From Methanolobus sp. (lineage in GTDB: Archaea; Halobacteriota; Methanosarcinia; Methanosarcinales; Methanosarcinaceae), in contig JARVGJ010000005.1 of NCBI GenBank assembly GCA_029762595.1, forward strand, positions 29,227 through 93,226: a DNA stretch of 64,000 nt. Direction: 5' to 3'. The position numbers and the translations under genes were made by a program. Below, one piece after another: positions 61,076 to 64,000 of the stretch. Below the pieces are notes generated by a model. The model searched no databases. It was not told where the DNA came from and saw only the letters and a program-made list of their open reading frames with translations. Every line of letters begins with the position of its first letter. Position 1 is the stretch's first letter.

Positions 61076-61805
61076 TCTGGATATTTACGACCTGAACGTC
61101 TATTCTGTTCCTGAAGGTAAGAACACGGTTGAAGAAATGGCGGCCCTTGCAAAACGTTTTGGGTATGCGGGCATTGCCATTACAAACCCGCATGATTCAT
61201 GTAAACCGGAAAAAGCTTCAGTGTCCAAAGGCTTGGAAATTCTTAGTGGTGTTGAACTGAGGGTTGATAATGCCTCCAGGTTACACGGACTGGTGGGGAA
61301 ATACAGGAGCATGGTGGATATTATTGTTGTCAGGGGTGGCAGTGAGAACATAAACCGGGCAGCTGTGGAAAATCCCAATGTAGATATCCTCACGAGTTTC
61401 GGCTCAACTAAGGACAGCGGTTTTAATCATGTACTTGCCAGGTCTGCAAATGAGAATGATGTATCGATATCTTTTGATCTTGCTGAGTTTATAGGACAAC
61501 GTGGTGGAAGAAGGGTAAGGGCTTTATCCAATTTCAGAAAGGACCTTGAACTTGTACGCAAATATGATGTTCCTTTCATCCTCACTGCAAATGCAAGATG
61601 TTTATATGATATGCGTGCTCCCCGGGAGTTGATTGCTCTTGCAGGGCTTTTCGGCATGAACCGTGAAGAGGCTTTATCAGGGATTTGCACCAATCCTCAG
61701 AGAATCATCTCAAAGAACAGGCACTCTTCCAAGTATGTGTTCGATGGTGTGGAAATTCTGGACCCATCCATGGATGTGGTCCTGGATGAAGGTGATGGGC
61801 AATGA
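61068..61805 (+). CDS. rnp3: Ribonuclease P protein component 3 (Rpp30)
   Basis: DLNVYSVPEGKNTVEEMAALAKRFGYAGIAITNP...VDIIVVRGGSENINRAAVENPNVDILTS; TTG start. Confidence 0.93.
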   Translation: MASLDIYDLNVYSVPEGKNTVEEMAALAKRFGYAGIAITNPHDSCKPEKASVSKGLEILSGVELRVDNASRLHGLVGKYRSMVDIIVVRGGSENINRAAVENPNVDILTSFGSTKDSGFNHVLARSANENDVSISFDLAEFIGQRGGRRVRALSNFRKDLELVRKYDVPFILTANARCLYDMRAPRELIALAGLFGMNREEALSGICTNPQRIISKNRHSSKYVFDGVEILDPSMDVVLDEGDGQ

Positions 61806-62176
61806 AGGTGCTTCCGCCTACAATGAGGGAAAACAAAAGATACCTCGCATTTGAATTAATTGCAGAGGGCAATATTAGCAGGGATGATCTTATCAGGGAG
61901 ATATTTTCCGCATCAGGCAGTTTGCTTGGTGATCTGGGTTCAAGTGAGTGCAACATATGGCTTTTTGCATTCGATAACCTTAAAGGCATAATAAGCTGTG
62001 AAAGGGAGCATGTTAGTCAAACACGTGCTGCTCTTGCTACAATAAGCTATGTAAAGGGAAAAAGGGTAAGTTTCCACATCCTTGGTGTGTCGGGTACGGT
62101 TCTCGGTGCAACAAAAAAGTATTTAGAGGGTGCGGATATATCTAACCCCGAAGAACAGTCACATATAAATGAATAG
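61802..62176 (+). CDS. rnp2: Ribonuclease P protein component 2 (Pop5)
   Basis: [68 protein letters not shown]. Confidence 0.93.
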   Translation: MKVLPPTMRENKRYLAFELIAEGNISRDDLIREIFSASGSLLGDLGSSECNIWLFAFDNLKGIISCEREHVSQTRAALATISYVKGKRVSFHILGVSGTVLGATKKYLEGADISNPEEQSHINE

Positions 62177-62244
62177 AAAGCATATTTCAGTTAGTTATCG
62201 TATATATTCTGTTATTTATAAATAAATCAGGAGATGAAGTGAAG

Positions 62245-63030
62245 ATGCAAATGACACCACAGATGGGCTATGATCGTGCCATTACAGTTTTTAGTCCCGA
62301 CGGACGTCTCTTCCAGGTAGAATATGCAAGAGAGGCAGTTAAGAGGGGTACAACCGCCGCCGGAGTAAAATCAAAGGATGGTGTGGTATTGCTTGTAGAT
62401 AAAAGGATTACAAGCAGACTGATAGAGGCTGAGTCAATTGAGAAGATATTCCAGATCGATGATCATATCGGTGTTGCCACTTCAGGACTTGTTGCCGATG
62501 CCCGTGCTCTTGTGGACCGGGCAAGGGTGGAAGCCCAGGTCAATATGGTTTCATATGATGAGCCAATAGGTGTTGAAGTGATCGCTAAGAAGATATGTGA
62601 TCATAAACAGACATACACCCAGTATGGCGGAGTTCGTCCATACGGTACTGCTCTTCTGATAGCAGGCGTTGATGATTCAAGGCCACGTCTCTTTGAAAGT
62701 GACCCAAGTGGTGCACTGCTTGAATATAAGGCTACAGCTATAGGTGCTGGCAGGAATGCCTTTATGGAAATATTCGAGGCAGACTACAGGGAAGATATGG
62801 ACATTGATGCTGCAATAATGCTTGGAATGAAGGCACTTTATACTTCAACTGAAGGAAAAATGGATCCGGCAACCCTGGAGCTTGGCGTGGTAACCCTTGG
62901 GGACCGTCAGTTCAGGAAACTATCTGAGGAAGAAGTTGCAACTTTTGTTTCAAGGGTCATTGAAGAGCTCAAAGATAGTGGGAAAGATGAAAAAGATGAC
63001 TCTGAGGGTCAGGAAGAAACTACAGAATAA
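62245..63030 (+). CDS. psmA: Proteasome subunit alpha
   Basis: [53 protein letters not shown]. Confidence 0.97.
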   Translation: MQMTPQMGYDRAITVFSPDGRLFQVEYAREAVKRGTTAAGVKSKDGVVLLVDKRITSRLIEAESIEKIFQIDDHIGVATSGLVADARALVDRARVEAQVNMVSYDEPIGVEVIAKKICDHKQTYTQYGGVRPYGTALLIAGVDDSRPRLFESDPSGALLEYKATAIGAGRNAFMEIFEADYREDMDIDAAIMLGMKALYTSTEGKMDPATLELGVVTLGDRQFRKLSEEEVATFVSRVIEELKDSGKDEKDDSEGQEETTE

Positions 63031-63061
63031 ATTTATGTGTTTTCTAATGAGGTGAACTAAC

Positions 63062-63754
63062 ATGGTATCTCTTGATGAGTCGGTTATTGCAAGGCTCAAA
63101 AAAGGAAAGAATAATTTCGAAGTCTTTGTTGAACCTGAAGGCGCATTTGCACTTAAAAGGGGCGAGGATGTGAATATCGAGGATATAATAGCCGTAGAAT
63201 CAGTGTTCTATGATGCCAATCAAGGAGACCATGTTGCAGAATCTGATCTGGTAAGCACTTTTGGTACCAACAATATAATGGAGATCGCTGAGCAGATAAT
63301 AGTGCATGGTGAGCTCCAGCTTACCAAAGAACAAAGAAAACACATTCTGGAGGAAAAGACCAGGAAGGTCATTACTATCATTGCCCAGAATGCTATCAAC
63401 CCTCAGACAAAGTCCCCACACCCTCCTGCAAGGATAGAAAAGGCAATGGAGGAAGCTAAGTTCCATATAGATCCTCTCAAAGGTGTGGATGAGCAGGTGA
63501 ACCTTGTAATGAAAGCCATCAGGCCTATAATTCCTATAAGGTTTGAGGAAGTGGATGTTGCGGTGAAGGTTCCTGCAGAATATGCGTCCAAGGCTTATGG
63601 TGATATTGCTAAGTTCTCGACCCTGATAAAGAACGAATGGCAAAATGATGGTTCATGGGTTGCGGTTGTAAGAATGCCTGCAGGCCTGCAGAATGATTTT
63701 TATGGTCTTGTGAACCACCTGACAAAAGGGGATGCTGAAACCAAATTATTATGA
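63062..63754 (+). CDS. sdo1: Ribosome maturation/assembly factor SDO1 (SBDS)
   Basis: VSLDESVIARLKKGKNNFEVFVEPEGAFALKRGEDVNIEDIIAVESVFYDANQGDHV. Confidence 0.95.
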   Translation: MVSLDESVIARLKKGKNNFEVFVEPEGAFALKRGEDVNIEDIIAVESVFYDANQGDHVAESDLVSTFGTNNIMEIAEQIIVHGELQLTKEQRKHILEEKTRKVITIIAQNAINPQTKSPHPPARIEKAMEEAKFHIDPLKGVDEQVNLVMKAIRPIIPIRFEEVDVAVKVPAEYASKAYGDIAKFSTLIKNEWQNDGSWVAVVRMPAGLQNDFYGLVNHLTKGDAETKLL

Positions 63755-63763
63755 GGCTGCATA

Positions 63764-64000
63764 ATGGAGCGTGAAATTGTAATTCCGGGGCAGTTACTGT
63801 CCGAAAACAAGACCGATTCCGGTCCGGGTACGTATGTAAAGGACGGGAATGTCTATTCTCTTTTATACGGAGTAAAGAATGCCAAAAATAAGATATCTGT
63901 AATTCCCTTTTCCGGTAAATACATTCCATCGCCCGGCGATTATGTGATCGGTACGGTCATAGAGGTGACCCCATCTAACTGGATATTTGATATCAGTTCT
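63764..64000 (+). CDS. rrp4: Exosome RNA-binding subunit Rrp4 (partial, runs off window)
   Basis: MEREIVIPGQLLSENKTDSGPGTYVKDGNVYSLLYGVKNAKNKISVIPFSGKYIPSPGDYVIGTVIEVTPSNWIFDISS. Confidence 0.9.
   Translation, partial: MEREIVIPGQLLSENKTDSGPGTYVKDGNVYSLLYGVKNAKNKISVIPFSGKYIPSPGDYVIGTVIEVTPSNWIFDISS

Noticed and set aside
1-64000. CRISPR arrays or prophage
   Set aside because: No regularly spaced repeats and no phage structural genes were seen; the only mobile traces are the decayed elements in the first ~2.2 kb.
60033-64000. rpl15e-COG1325-rnp3-rnp2-psmA-sdo1-rrp4 order as novel
   Set aside because: This is the well-known archaeal exosome/proteasome superoperon; only its leader is noted as unusual.

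Overview
The window is about 64 kb of an archaeal chromosome. Gene content indicates a methanogen of the Methanosarcinales: AhbC-type heme synthesis, atypical type-2 SerRS, DUF2193 and DUF1699 families, SepF, Hel308, and the exosome/proteasome superoperon. This placement is inference from gene content; no search was run. The first ~4 kb is a decayed mobile-element zone: a MITE-like element with terminal inverted repeats and a near-perfect target duplication, an IS5-type transposase remnant, and a tyrosine recombinase that has lost its first catalytic box. The rest is mostly housekeeping: seven aminoacyl-tRNA synthetase or tRNA-related loci, UDP-GlcNAc synthesis, thiamine, heme and cobamide genes, and ribosomal proteins. 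The most interesting signals are: (1) a BlaI/BlaR1-like repressor and membrane peptidase divergent from an FtsX-type ABC transporter plus DUF2318 lipoprotein operon, with four TACA-N5-TGTA-type sites between them; (2) a 5' leader before rpl15e with two mutually exclusive pairings, one of which would occlude the Shine-Dalgarno; (3) a tRNA-Trp(CCA) gene whose 118-nt BHB intron encodes a box C/D guide that by the N+5 rule targets C34 and nt 39 of its own tRNA; (4) a ModE-like 24-bp operator upstream of an orphan modA; (5) a four-gene pilin-like secreted protein cluster; (6) an unannotated 33-aa membrane sORF. All family assignments were made by eye from the translations.
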